64,000 nucleotides of DNA from Thuidium tamariscinum. Its lineage: Eukaryota > Streptophyta > Bryopsida > Hypnales > Thuidiaceae. The stretch covers positions 17,856,001 to 17,920,000 of the forward strand of contig OX344752.2 of assembly GCA_947034885.2 (NCBI GenBank). Reading direction: 5' to 3'. The notes beneath the pieces are model-generated. The model saw nothing but the letters and a program-made list of their open reading frames with translations. It had not been told where the DNA came from and made no database searches. Below, in pieces: positions 12,121-24,706 of this stretch. Numbering within the stretch: the first letter of the stretch is position 1; every line of letters begins with the position of its first letter. Both the position numbers and the translations under genes were made by a program.

Positions 12121-12504
12121 TTCAGACCGAGCGCCCTGAACTGATGAAGTGACACCGTGTAAGAGTGCCAGCTGAACTCAGCGAACCTACATGCAGTCGT
12201 CGATGCTGAATTCTTGTTCGCTGTGACCTACTTCGTATCGAAAAAGGTAGGCTCCGCGAAAACCGAATTTTCGAGGGGACTCTCTCCCGGGAGAGCGCAC
12301 ACGGTTCAGACCGCGCGCCCTGAACTGATGAAGTGACCGTGTAAGAGTGCCACATGCACTCAACGAACCTACATGCAGTCCTCGATGCTGAATTCTCGTT
12401 CGCTGTGACCTACTTCGTATCCGAAAAGGCACGCTCCGCGGAAACTGAATTTCCGAGTAGACTCTCCCGGGAAAGCGCAGACGGTTCAGACCGCGCGTCC
12501 TAAA
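12121..12504. repeat. Tandem duplication (~182 bp) bounded by palindromes
   Basis: Two consecutive units (12121-12304 and 12305-12484) share CTGAACTGATGAAGTGA, GTAAGAGTGCCA, CGAACCTACATGCAGTC and GTTCGCTGTGACCTACTTCG. Each unit starts with a copy of the 20-base palindrome, and a third palindrome (12485) closes the array. They look about 85-90 percent alike by eye. No protein is evident. Confidence 0.8.
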
Positions 12505-13440
12505 CTGTGGAATCAACGAAATGGCATGTTCACTAAGACATGGGGATTTTACCAATTCGGCCGAACTCATCAACTGTGGATTGAACACGAAGGATCGCTC
12601 TTCGTTGATCGTCTTCACTTCCAGAATCCCTAGTGGGCCTACATCTCATCCAAGCATGCGAGGTACGCTCCGACAAGACATCTACGGAGCACGGTCGATC
12701 CAGGGTTTCTAAAAAACTCACTCCATCGTCACCCTCGTCCACCAATCCGAAATGAACCTACCGAAACGTTCAACCAAATGCTTTTTTCACATTATACAAC
12801 TGACCTCGCAATGCAACTGTACAGTGTTCCCTCAACCGTGACGTGCTCATGCAATGGAACCCAAAGCGAGGAGGCATACAAATCAAACATACTTCTCTCC
12901 CATTCCAACACCTCACCGTACCACTCGGAATACAACAACCGACCTTTCAGCCCACAAACTTCAGAAACCGGAATACAAGCCGCAGGGAATTTCCTAGGCT
13001 TACGGTAGGTCGACGCTGAGAACACCACTTCATCAAAAATGAAAATCACTAACCGACGTCTAAGCCAAGCGCACAACATGCAAACACTCGCTGAAGCAAT
13101 GCAGTACGACAGCAAGCAATCAGAAAGGTACCGCTGCAGCCGGCGACGAAGAAATACTCCACCGCAAACGCAGCCATTGCAGATCGCAACTCTCTTCCTC
13201 CCGTGCACTTGCTGTCTCCGCTGACACGTTCTTCTCAACGAACCTAGCAAAGAAAACCGGCCTCCGGACCAAGGACGACACTAAAACTGAGAATTCAGAG
13301 AAGGGCTGAGAAATGGCGTGCGCTCTAGGGTTCCGACGAAGAAAAGTCATCGACGGCTTCAACGGTAACCTAGGAAAACGAACGGGGTCCCACCGCCAAC
13401 TCTCATCCAACTTGACATCATTCACCCTTAAACGAAAACA
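12505..13440. other. Intermediate-GC region with unassigned open frames
   Basis: A minus-strand open frame of about 150 codons at 12792-13250 and shorter ones overlap on both strands. None shows a recognisable motif or a convincing start context. Composition is gene-like rather than AT-rich, so a small gene or exon cannot be excluded. Confidence 0.25.
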
Positions 13441-15636
13441 TCCATTGCCATGTAGTCAAACATCATGTCCTAGGTGAATTGAGCCTTTTAGACGGCCTTC
13501 AAATTTTGATCTTATATTCTCATGACTTCAAACAATGGAGAATGTGAAACCATGGAGATATTTCAATTGATTTTGGAAACAATTGTAATTGCCATCATTT
13601 GGGTTGCAAATTATAGAAAATTATAAGTAAAAATACATTAAATGATCTAAATTTTGAGACATTTTGTCGCGAGCTACAAGTAACAATGAACATTAGTCTT
13701 ACTACAAAATTTTCAATAGATTATTCCTTTTTTAAAACCCCAAACAACCACAACAAAGACTTGAAGTAATATAAGCCTATCAAACCACATTTCGTAGTTC
13801 ATTCAATAGACTGAGGTATAAGAATTTGATGTTTCTTACTAATAGGAAATCGTACTTCCTATTCACTGAAATGTTTTCAAAATTGTGGTTGAAAACTACA
13901 AATTATTGTCATTTTTCAAAGTTAGGGATAGAAAATAATTATATCAACTACATTATTCTTAAATATATCATTAATGAAGATATAAATGGACAAGTTCATT
14001 TTGGCATTCAAGTAGAACATTCCATTGAAAAGAAAAAAAAATGAATCGAAAACACAACAACTTGTCCTTTTTGGATTTTAGCACATAGAGCTTGCAGTTG
14101 CAATAACTTCTTCAATTTCTCAACTTCTCCACAATTTCAAGTTGAAATTGAAACAGAAATTGTCGAGCTTCATTTTCCTTGTCAAAGTCAAATTCCAAAA
14201 GCGGGTATATTTGAAATTGAAATCAAGGATGACCTACTGAGGCACATCCACTTTTTGGATGCGTATGCACTTAAGGATTAACCAACAGTCTCAAAACACT
14301 CTTTAGGTGGCTACAACATCATAGGACACAAGTAAATGAAGACCACATGACTTCAAGAGTCGGCACACCTAGTAAGAGCACCAAATATTAAGCAAAGATG
14401 TCTAAAGAACCTTTTCCTATAATTATTGTACAATACGTTGAAAGATAGCAAAAGGTTATACATGAAAGAACAACAACTTATATGGCTAGAGCCACTACAA
14501 ATTTATGTTTCATAGGATTAATGTCTTCCTCAAATGGACATGCCAAAATCATGCAATTGTACCTACTTACTGAATTTGACGTTCCTGATGGAAAGGCCTG
14601 AAAATTAGATCTGCACTAGTGCTCAAACTATATGCACATTGTGCTCGATGCCTACACATAATTCAGTGTCAATGATCATGCGTTACTTAATACCACAATT
14701 GCAATCATAGAAATATGTAAGTCGATCTTCAGGAGTACAAGGACAATTACTCGGGTGCAACACTCTCTGCATATTTGGATACCTACCCTGAGGCAAGGGG
14801 GCAATTACTTGGAGTTCATTTACTTCCCATGAAGAAATAAAAAGGACCCAACAATTATAAATTTTCTAAAAATTGCCTACATTATGGCACTCTACATTAC
14901 TTATGCCGAAAAGATGGTACTAATTTCTTTCTCTTCTTTGGAAAGGGAACAAAGATTGATAAGCTAAGCAAAAGCCACTTTTTGGCAACAGAATTGTACA
15001 CACTCGGATATGTGAATCTTTTCACAGTAGTATTTCTGACTTTGTAAAAAGTTACTTTTCTTAATATCTTCTTCACACCGTACGTTTCAAGTGAAGGTAA
15101 CTAGTAAGGTTCTTAGTTTCTTCATTTCGTTCATATTTTCATTGGATACTTTGTTTGTCTGGATTCACTGCTCACTAGGTTCTAATTTCTACTCCCTATT
15201 TCTCTATAATTTCTAATCTTCATTTCTACTCCCTATTGCAGTATTGCAGAAAAAAATTGTAAATAGAAAGAAATAGAGAATGATTCAAAATAATACATTT
15301 TGAAGAATGTATTTATCATAACGAAATTTTCAAAAACTCTATTCCAATGGGTCTATTGTTTTAATAAACTATCTGAATCAAAGAACAAACATTTCTTGAA
15401 GGTACATTGAAAGCTTGACTCGAATAAAGAACTTCAAAGTACAAAATCGAGAACCACGCAAAAAAGAACTCATCACTTTCATTTCATTCATCAAAATAGA
15501 ATGATTATGAAAACATTTCCTTGTGTGGATAAATTCAAAGAAAAAACAGTAAATTAAAGTTTATCAAAAAATTTATTTCAATTAGTTTTCCCGGATTGCT
15601 TGGTTAAACACAATCTACATATCATACAAGAATTAT
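13441..15636. other. AT-rich intergenic region, nothing recognised
   Basis: This is long AT-rich sequence with only short chance open frames. No repeats or element ends with target duplications could be identified by eye. Confidence 0.4.
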
Positions 15637-15640
15637 TTAA

Positions 15641-16566
15641 CCCCTAAAGGACCAACATGCCTTTTTTGGCAACATAGCGATTTTGGGCAGGTACGTGTGG
15701 CTAGAGATTTCCATATTTTGGAACCAAAATTTAATAGAAGGTGTGGACGAGAAGTGTCTTGAAAGTCCAACAAATTCCGTGACTTTTGCCTACATGGTTG
15801 AAAAGTTATCACATAAAACGTTGTTTGTTTCTCAATTCGGGCAGTTTGGGCACATTAGAAAAAATCACTTTTTTTGGAAATAAATTTTTTTAATTTATTT
15901 TATAGATTTATATACATGTACAGCTTTGAATCATTCCATTTGAATTAATGAGCCAAAAGTTATGAAGGATTTTAGTTTGCGAGTAGTTATGGATTCTCTT
16001 CTCTAGAATAAACTTTGAAGTCCTCTGTTTTACTCAATTTTCAATATAATTTCTGAAAAAAAATATAAACATTGGGTGTAGATTGTTTATTACAACATTT
16101 GAACCATTGGGATGGGCATTTTTCAATTCAATAAATAAAGTTTTACCATTTCTGTATTTTGAATCATTATGTACTTCTTTCTTCTTACTATTTTGTTGTA
16201 CATGTTGTACAATTCCAAATGATATGAAAATTTTCAAGCATGTAGCCAACTTGAATCGGAGAATAAGTCTAAAGAGTTGCAACCATTTTGGACATTTCTT
16301 CATACAAATGTGGCCTTCTGAAGTGCAGCTGCCCAAATTTTCGCAGTGGAAAAACATTGATTTTTGTAACTTCAAACACTAATATCTTGCAATCTACATG
16401 GTGGAAATCTCTGAAATTTTTTCTACATCTTTCCAAACTAGTGCACTAAGAGATCCTACGGTTACATGTATCAAAATTTTTTTTTTTTTCTGAAATTGGG
16501 TAGCTGTCCTCGAAATGACAGTTTTGGAGCAGTTTTGGTGGAAACATTGTTGCGGTGCTTTAGGGG
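15641..16566. mobile_element. piggyBac-like non-autonomous element
   Basis: The left end CCCCTAAAGGACC follows TTAA (15637-15640). The right end GTGCTTTAGGGG is followed by TTCA (16567-16570), a one-base variant of TTAA. The ends match the element at 6009 and the truncated copy at 7530. The 926-bp AT-rich interior encodes no transposase. Sequence at 16780-17040 repeats interior motifs of the 6009 element (GGTACATTTTGC...TGTACC; AATATGAAACGA) and is probably another decayed member. Confidence 0.62.
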
Positions 16567-17045
16567 TTCAACATGTAGTCAAAGTTTTTGGAAACTGCTG
16601 GGCATTAGAAAAAAAGCTTTTTTTGATATAGCCTGAACATTTCAAAGGAGAAAACAAAATTCCATTCATAGTGAGCGACCTAAAATAATTTTAGGAGTTC
16701 AGTTTCTTCATTCTAGTTATCCCTTCTCTTTTGTTTCTAGAACGGCGAACTGTAAAGTAGGGGGCTGTAATTGCAACCCTGTCTCTGAAAGTGATCAGGT
16801 ACATTTTGCCTGTAACATGTACCAAAAGTGTACATTTCAAGAGGGGGTCGCTTTGAGAATCCATCGTGTTTTCAACTCCAAATATTTATAACTCATTCCA
16901 TGAAGGTCCAAATAATATGAAACGAATCGGATTAGATGCCAATTCCATTTTCCTCACTACGAAAATTTATTAAAAATGGTTTTCAGGCGTTCAACTTCCC
17001 CGAAATGCAAATCATGTGGTAAAGGGTCGCTTTTATAACCCCCTA

Positions 17046-17350
17046 CTTTAGATATAAATACGACCTCTTTCAACTTCATTCTTACAAATACATAATAAAT
17101 CAAGTAGATGATACTTCTAAATAATGAGTAATTCATTAAAAATGAGCTAAAAATTTAATAATGACTTAATAATGAACGAAACAACAAAATCAATTCAATC
17201 ATAATAAATTAAATAATAAATATTTCATTATTAATGAACTGAACAACTAATAATAAATTCATTCATAATGATTAAATAATTAATAATGAAATAATGAATT
17301 ATGAAATAATTTATTTATTAATATTGAAAAAAATAATTAATTACTAGTTC
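17046..17350. repeat. AT low-complexity tract
   Basis: This is almost pure A/T with iterated TTCATTAATAATGAA-like words, probably a decayed microsatellite. There is no coding potential. Confidence 0.6.
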
Positions 17351-18492
17351 ATTAATTTGCACCGACCTTGCTTGCTATGTGGCATAAACCAATTGATGTT
17401 TTACAAAATTTCTACATGTCTAAGTTCATGTTGCTCAAAACCGTATGCAATTTTTCTAGACACCTAGTATGTTGACATTGCTTAAAACAAAATTCAAATT
17501 TTATTAAGGTGAATAAAAATCCCATGTGGAACTACTTGCCTGTGTGGCACTCACGTGGCTGCCAAATTGCGCACTTTTGACAGCTTCGTGGCCCATGTTT
17601 TCTAGGATGCTACTCTCAAAATAGGGCACTCTTTTTCATATTTTCTTGTTTCTTTCGCTTGTCAATCGGGATGGATTTTCCTAGATAAGCATAATAGACA
17701 TGCTTGATGTAAATTCGAACATCCCTCCATGTTTGGAGACTTCTCATAAAAAATGTGATTTTCTTCTAGTGATCATAAGATTTGACGATCAATATTGTGA
17801 TTATTGAAAACTGCATATGAACTGTCTTGTGCCACTGAAATCATGGAACTGCCTCATGGAAATCAATTGGTCACATTGACATGACCTTGATATTCAAAAT
17901 CTACAATGAAGCTCGCTCGATGGTATACACATTCAACTCTAAAATGTTAATTACAACAAATCAATTTGAAATATTTGGTGTCACAAGAAGCCTTAGGATT
18001 CATTTGGTTGTAATTTTGGAAAATCATGTTAGTATGTATCCATACATGCTACTTTCAAGATGTACAAATGGATCCAATAATCATACAAATTTCGCTACTA
18101 GTAGTACCAAATAAATTGAAAGAAACATTAGAAAGAGAACTTCGAGAAGCTTGAACGCAATTATATGTCAGTACTACAAATAGAATACTTCTCCAAACCA
18201 TACATTCTGTTATAATTGTAGTAAACAGTACTCCCTTATTGCAAAAAAAGATGCATCATCATGAAATTCATCAAGACTTAACTCAATAATTCAATAATTC
18301 AATTGCATATATATACTTTAGATGAATATTCATGAGTGCTATCGAAATTTCAATTGTGTCCCCTAAATTCCCTTGAAACTTCATTGAGTGAATAATTACT
18401 TGTGAATGCTTTGGAAACTTCAAGTGTTTGTTTTGTATGTGCACCTAATTAATTTGTGGTGGTGGTACGATTATCAGCAGTTAGTTTGAGTT
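17351..18492. other. AT-rich intergenic region
   Basis: No gene is seen. ATATATATACTTTA near 18307 lies about 190 bases before the BTB-like pseudogene and could be the relic of its TATA box. Confidence 0.3.
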
Positions 18493-19454
18493 ATGGAGTT
18501 TGTGCAATTGGAAAATGTTGACACTGCAGAGTTGCTCACACCAGACGAGTCAACAACAACAAATCCAAAGTGAAATTACTGTGATTTCACACTCAAGATG
18601 TTGGAGGAAGGTGTATTTGCAGACATCATGCTCAATGCCAACGGCGGCTTTGTGAAAGCATACAGAAGTGTGTTGGCGTGTGTGTCACCTATCTTCAAAA
18701 CTATATTGAAGCGCGACATCAAGGAGCATCTGACATCTCTGTCAAAGCTCTACAATTGTTCCTACTTTAATTTGCTCTATACAACAAAGAAAGTGGACGA
18801 GGATATAGTCGCAAGTTCGCTGCAGATGACAGATTTAGCGCTCTCATTGGCAGATTTGCGTTTCCCTAACATCCACAAGGTTGTCCTTGAGTACCCACTA
18901 TAAGAAACTCATGTTTTAGATGACGGATTGTAGGTGACATCTAATGTAGTAACTTGTGTTTTTATGTCAACAATGATGTCCGCCATAACATCAAGATGTT
19001 ATGGCGGACATCATTGCTGACATGAAAACACAAGTTACTACATTAGATGTCACCTACAATCCATCATCTAAAACATGAGTTTCTTATAGTGACTAGATGC
19101 CACCTTTTCGAGCCGCCATTGATAAGCATTTTGGGGAAATTTTCAAGGCCTCGGTGAAGTACCGGGTAGAAAGGAGACTCGGATATGTTCTACTATGAAT
19201 CGGCTCTGGCTAGGAATTTGACACTTGAAACCTGTTGGTACTTCTACGGAAGTTCATTGATGGCAAAAGGAAGGTCATTCAAGAACAGTGCCTGTCATGT
19301 TTGTCTGGATTACATATTGGGTAACTACCATGATGTTATCACATCCAAAGGTTTTCTTGAAGATATGAGGTGCCCTCCATTTCAATTACAGATAGTGATC
19401 ACATATGTTGGATCCCAAGATATGCGTAAAAATGCACTTGAAAACTATCTTTGA
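18493..19454 (+). pseudogene. BTB/POZ-BACK family pseudogene split by a hairpin MITE
   Basis: From ATG 18493 the frame runs MEFVQLENVDTAELL, meets a TGA near 18571, then continues LEEGVFADIMLNANGGFV and KAYRSVLACVSPIFKTIL. This is the start of a BTB/POZ domain (GxFADI...AYRSVLA...SPIFKTI), which in intact plant proteins dimerises and recruits CUL3 ubiquitin ligase. The frame is interrupted by a CACTA-type hairpin element at 18896-19091. Beyond it, 19185-19454 reads NLTLETCWYFYGSSL and CLDYILGNYHDVITS, matching the helical BACK region that follows BTB in such proteins, in disrupted frames. A premature stop, the insertion and frame changes make it a pseudogene. Downstream exons may have been scattered further by the insertions at 20149 and 21037. 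Confidence 0.6.
18896..19091. mobile_element. CACTA-type foldback MITE (near-perfect 196-bp hairpin)
   Basis: The element starts CACTATAAGAAACTCATG and ends with the reverse complement. The whole 196 bp folds into two 97-base arms with only three mismatches and a two-base centre (ATC AA GAT near 18993). CACTA termini are those of the plant En/Spm superfamily. The 3-bp flanks are ACC and ACT, an imperfect duplication. It interrupts the BTB-like pseudogene. Transcription through it would give a long double-stranded RNA stem. Confidence 0.85.
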
Positions 19455-20138
19455 ATTAAAAGACTCTGATGTGGCGATGGACCAGTCATGGAGCACAAGT
19501 TGACTCGAAGAGACTGAGGTAGGTCTGTAAGTGTGGACTATTTAAATTCAGTGGTGTCCCATGTGAACATTGGCTCCAACTTTGTGAAGAGAACTCAAGT
19601 TCAAAGATTTGGTTAGGTTGCCGTTGAATTATTGTAGACTTTACACGACGTCACACTCCATTAAAAAAATTCCTTGGGTACGATGATGCTTTTTTTTTGT
19701 GACTTCGGACACCATACCTTCATAATTGGTCGAGCAATTCGAGTGTCCTTGACATCGTCAACTTCTCAAACTTCAAGTTTTCATTTCTTGCTCTATGATC
19801 TTGAATGGACCCCCCTTCTGTTCAGTGACTGGCTATGAGTTTTGCATTGCACAAGCAAGAGGGTCGTGGCTGCAGGTGAAGGTCCTCTTGTTGTGTAAGA
19901 TGAGATCTAATCGACGAGTAAGTTCACTCGTTCAGGTGCTCACGGAATTCTCGCTCCTGAGTTCTGTATGCAAATTGACACTGATGCGATAAATTACAAG
20001 TTCTTGAGTGGCAAAGTTCACATGATTCTCCTTGAAGGGGCTCATGCAAGGGACTGAGTGACTCCGCAGGCTCTTCCAACTGATGAAGCACATTGAACGT
20101 GCATTGTGACCGCAGAGATGGAGACCGAATCGATAGCT
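19455..20138. other. Unassigned, possibly further pseudogene remains
   Basis: Composition is moderate and there is no intact frame. It lies directly downstream of the BTB/BACK remnant and might include more of it. Confidence 0.25.
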
Positions 20139-20148
20139 ATCGTGGTAA

Positions 20149-20905
20149 GGGTGGGTCACTTCCCGCATTTTACAAACCACGTGCGGCATAATGTAGCATA
20201 GGTTTAATTGTTTCAAGGTAAAATTTATAAAGGATTTACAAATAAAGTAGGGGACTTTCAAAGTCAAGGTTGCATTATAAGTAAAATAGGTAGCTAAAAA
20301 ATGTCAAGTATTACAAAATTTTACATATAATTTAAGGACTAGAAATTAGGATATTGGAAATTGTATTTAGTAGGGTCAATTTTATTTAGAGCCGGTTGTA
20401 CAAAGTAGTCAAAGTATAAAGGTGGTAGACAATATTTGCATAGCTAGATATACAAAGTAGTTAGTGTATAAAGTTGGTACACAATGTTTGTATAGCTGGT
20501 ACATTCAATTTTTGGATTCTTGTGTATTGCAAGTGGTAAAATTGTCGCACTAGTTCACTTGACTAAATTTTAAATACAAAAAAAGAGTGTGATAACGGAA
20601 AAAAATATTGAGCCCAATAAACATTCTAACTTTTCATTCAAATTTCCTTAATCTTCTCTCTAACCTTCTTGCTTTTAACTTTCTCTTTGATTCACTTTTT
20701 TCCCTTATAAAGAAAATATCCTAGAAAAAATACTTTCACCTACATTATATAAGTAAGTATAGGGTGCCATAATATAGGACATTTTCACAAATTATGTAAA
20801 TATAGGGGACCATTTATTCAAGCCTTCAAAGTGAATAGCCCCCCCAAAAATACCCCCTTGCCGCACGGGGGGGGTATAAAACATACAAAGAGTGACCCAC
20901 CCGAG
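20149..20905. mobile_element. Non-autonomous element with GGGTGGGTCACT ends (Mutator-like?)
   Basis: Inverted ends GGGTGGGTCACT (20149-20160) and AGTGACCCACCC (20891-20902) enclose AT-rich DNA. The 13-base word ATCGTGGTAAGGG occurs at 20139-20151 and again at 20906-20918, so a target duplication of about 9-10 bp fits, as in Mutator-like elements. No protein is encoded. A shorter relative in opposite orientation lies at 25309-25600 and shares CACTTCCC...CGTGCGGC and ATAGCCCCCC.AAAAATACCCC. Confidence 0.6.
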
Positions 20906-21299
20906 ATCGTGGTAAGGGTTTGGTTTGTATTTCAAGGTTGTGAGCTCCTTTGAAGACAATCTTGTGAACACTGCCATTTAAGGATACGTAAATTCTTGTG
21001 TATCAACTCGAAAATACAAAACTCCGGAGCTAGCATCACTACAAAAAGGAGGGGTATAAGTGACTGCGATCTATGACTGTAAACCAATCATTCCGGACAA
21101 AAATGACTGCGTCGCGACTCGAGGCTCTGGAGTCATTGTGGACAAGTCATTCTTTAAATGACTGCAACCTTATTATCACCATCCATTTTAGACTTGGATG
21201 GAAAATGGATGAGGGGGTCTACATGGACGATGAGGTAGATAAGCAAATTTTTAGAAAAGATTGGGCAACTGCCCATTTTTAAAGAAATTTTGCTAACAT

Positions 21300-21660
21300 A
21301 GATGTCCACATCAACCAATTGTGCAGTCATTTTGTAGTCGTGATATAGTCCAAGCATTGTTGACGTGGACATCCATGTGAGAGTCACATGTAAGTCATTG
21401 TGAAGTCATTATATAGTCATTTTGCAGTTGTAATATTGTATGTAGGTTGCTGACGTCAGAGTCATGTGTAAGTCATTATGAAGTTATCATGCAATCATTT
21501 TGTAGTTATAATATAGTCTAAGTACTGCTAACATGCACAACCACGTCAGAGTCACATGTAAGTCACTGTGAAGTCATTTTATAGTCATTCAGAAGTTGTG
21601 ATGAATGTTAAGATGGACTGCCACATAGCAAGTCATTTCATAGTGATTTCTCAGTAATGT
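21300..21660. repeat. Left subterminal repeat array of the CACTA element
   Basis: About three diverged units of roughly 115 bp share GAGTCACATGTAAGTCATTGTGAAGTCATT, here shortened to its core AGTCACATGTAAGTCA, followed by TAGTCATT and a GTTGTAATAT-like word. They concentrate the AGTCA motif and probably act as transposase binding sites. Confidence 0.65.
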
Positions 21661-23725
21661 AGAGTTAGGGTTCAAATCACTCTTTAAGGATGTTGAAAGT
21701 TATTTTTTATTTGTAGCAATGTGTGCAAGAAAAATGTATTAACAATTATATGAGCAATAGTCATTCTACAATCATATATGAATACACTCAAAATTTCACA
21801 ATTATACACCGTACACAATAAATATGCAATACACAATGCACCTTACACAATATACCATATGCCAAACACAATTCACCAAATGCCACACACCATACACCAT
21901 ACACCATATACCAAGGCTTATTTATTGCCACTTAGTATGTGAGTATGAATAGAACAAAGGACAAGCCTTTTATAGAAGTAGGATAGTAGTTGGCAAGACA
22001 AAACTTGTGGGATATATAAAAAACGCAAAAATTATATTACAAATAATATTTCAAACCTCATTGAGGCATAGTACATTCACTTTTTTCAATGAACTTTGAA
22101 CTCCTGAAATTTGAAAAATCATTTTCATTTTCATCTCCAAAAATCCATTTCAGATTTTGAGCTTCAAATCAAAAGTTATAGACAAATTTGCTAAACAATT
22201 TGGAAAGGGTTTAGGGTTAACTAAGGCTCTAGAGTAGTAATAGCGTAGGTATGTAGTAGTAGAGTAGTTGTGCATTAGTCCAAATCAAACTTCTAAGTAG
22301 TCGTTTGGCAGTCATAGGAAGTCGTTTGGTAGTCACACAAAGTCATTCAATAGTATAACCCTCGAGTGGTGATGTTGTCATTTGCGTTAAGGAAAAATGG
22401 GACTTAACAATTGCTCTTGTTTTCTTCCTAAATACTTTAGTGTATGTTTATTGAAACCCCTAAAGTGTTCAAAACTAGTGCAACAATAGTGGCACACATT
22501 TCTAGAAGTATTGGTGGCATGTCAATAGGAATTTTAGCAAATCATACAATTGGACTTTTAGAAAGAAAATATTGTACAACATCAAAGACAAAGGCCACTA
22601 ACAATGCATCATTTGAAGAAAAAAAAGTAGAAAGAAGAGTATTTTATTAAGAAAATTATTTTAAAAAGAAATGAAAAAGATAAACCTCAAGGGGGGTAGG
22701 CACTTTATATATTTATATTGTGAGCCAAAGCTCTATAAAGATTTTGGACCCCTCATTTCTTAAATATTGATGCCATGGTTACGAAATTGTATTTTCTATA
22801 ACTGTTTCAATTAAAACACACATCATCATGACTCATTTCAATTCATTTTTCAATCTATCTTAAAAGTCATATTATATATTATTTGAAGTGAAATTTTTGA
22901 CAATAGAAATCTAATATAGTCATTATCAATCAAAGATCAAAATTATTGGTTGAATTTTTATAGTTTATTAAAAAATTAATAAGGGGTCAAAAATCACTTT
23001 ATTGCATATGATATACAAAATTTCTATAGATTTATCCTCCTAAGAAATAAACTAGGACTACAAAATTGAAAAGAATAAAAGATAACCCGTCGTACATTAT
23101 TCTTGTATTATACATAAGGGGCATTGGCAATAAAACAACTTAGATTCTCAAAAGATGGATTTTGTAAATATATCAAATTATACAAAGACTTTGGAGAATA
23201 AAAATTTATAAGAATTAAGCATAGAAAATTTTAGGTTGTGTTCGATTTTAAGAAAAAATCACAATGTATATGAAGAATTAAAACATTTATGCATAGTTTT
23301 AAAACTTTTATATATTTAATTTTTTCTAATTAAAATTAATTAATTTTTTAAATGAAAAATATTGGGTATCTTGTTCTATAATATGTGTATTAAAAAAATT
23401 CATATAATTAATTTTCTTAATGCTATTATTGTCTTCAAAGAATATTAGTTTCATATATGTAATTACAATTTTGGATTCTTTGTTAAAAGGGCTTCAAGAA
23501 TTTTCTACATTTAAACTAATTATGTTCCTTAAAATTAGACTAAAATGCATTATAAATGATTCTAATTAGAGCCATATAATATGGGAGTTGCTTATCCAGT
23601 AAGATAATTTATTAGCTTAAAAAGGATATTAGAGTATGAGTGTTGAAAAATCCCAAAGGATCATTGCAAGAATCATTGTACTTTTTTAGTGCATTTTAGC
23701 ATTAAGCACATTTTTAAAGTATTTA

Positions 23726-24500
23726 AGTCATTTTCAAGTCACGTAGTAGCCATGTGTAGTTGCATTGCACTAATACAAGGGCGACTGAAGTCCATATCAA
23801 CAAATTGTCTTATCCATATTTTCTATATAAAAATCTTGACTTAGCTATAAAAGGAATATTTAAGTCATTTTGGAATCACGTAGCAATGGTGTGCAATTGC
23901 ATTATAGTCACACACACGAGAATGACTGAAGTTCACATTAGCAAATTGTCCTATCCATCTTTATATAGAAAATCTTCACTTAGCTTTACAAAAGACACTT
24001 TTATATAGAAACGATTCACTTGGTATTAAATATGACACTTGAATCATTTTGGAGTCACGTAGAAGTGATGTGCAGTCACATTGTAGTCGCACAAAAATGA
24101 CTAAAGTCCACGTCATCAAATTGCCCTATCCATTTTTTATATAGAACATATTCACTTTGCTTTAAAAGGGACACTTAGGTCATTTTGGAGTCACGTAGTA
24201 GTGATGTGCGGTTGCATTGTAGTCACATAAGAATGACAGAAGTCCACGTCAGCAAATTGCCCTATCCATTTTATATATAGAAAATCTTTACTTGGCTTTA
24301 AAAAAGACACTGAAGTCATTTGCGAGTCACGCACTAGTGATGTGCAGTTGCATTATAGTCACGCAAGAATGACTAAAGCCCATGTCAAGAAACTGCCCTG
24401 CCCGTCCTCTGTATAAGAAAATCTGAATTTGGCTTTTTGGAGTCATTCAAGTCATTTTGGAGTCGTGGAATAGTGATGCGTAGTCATAGTTCATAACACC
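23726..24500. repeat. Right subterminal tandem array of the CACTA element (~130 bp units)
   Basis: Six diverged units start near 23729, 23857, 24045, 24179, 24317 and 24449, each with GTCATTTTGGAGTCACGTAG, GTGATGTGCAGT, TTGTAGTCAC, ATGACT, CCACGTCA and a TATATAGAAAATCTTCACTT-like tail. Spacing is 128-138 bp with one longer gap of 188. The AGTCAC/ATGACT words are the same motif class as in the left array. Confidence 0.8.
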
Positions 24501-24706
24501 AAGTAGTTGTTCATGACTTTGGCATCCATATTAGATACCTCTTATTCCCCCTTGTATTGTGAATGTCATTTTTCAATGAAAAATGACTTTAACCATTGGA
24601 TAGTGCAAATTTGGTGCAATTACAGAATCAACAGTCATTTTCTAGTAAAACCGGACAAGCAGTCATTCTTTGGAGTCATTTTTAGCCCTATTTTTTTGCA
24701 GTGCAT

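Larger units (their letters stand above)
7990..12504. repeat. Palindrome family, cluster A (8 copies)
   Basis: Twenty-base imperfect palindromes with consensus TTCAGAMCGCGCGKTCTGAA start at 7990, 8925, 8973, 11264, 11919, 12121, 12305 and 12485. The outer half-sites TTCAGA/TCTGAA and the CGCGCG core are the best kept; drift is mostly at CpG (CGTG at 8973) or A for G in the outer arm (CTAAA). The copies at 12121, 12305 and 12485 sit at the edges of a tandem duplication. The span contains other features; only the 20-base sites belong to the family. Confidence 0.85.
21037..24703. mobile_element. Non-autonomous CACTA (En/Spm) transposon, 3667 bp
   Basis: The left terminus CACTACAAAAAGGAGGGGTA and the right terminus TAGCCCTATTTTTTTGCAGTG are inverted repeats. 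The flanks are a perfect 3-bp duplication CAT (21034-21036 and 24704-24706), both diagnostic of CACTA elements. Dense TGACT/AGTCATT words fill both subterminal regions; in autonomous relatives such motifs bind the element's own TNPA-like protein. The AT-rich middle carries no transposase, so it must be moved in trans. Confidence 0.9.

Noticed and set aside
23726-24500. CRISPR-like array
   Set aside because: The repeats are long, diverged, without unique spacers, and lie inside a CACTA element of a eukaryotic genome.
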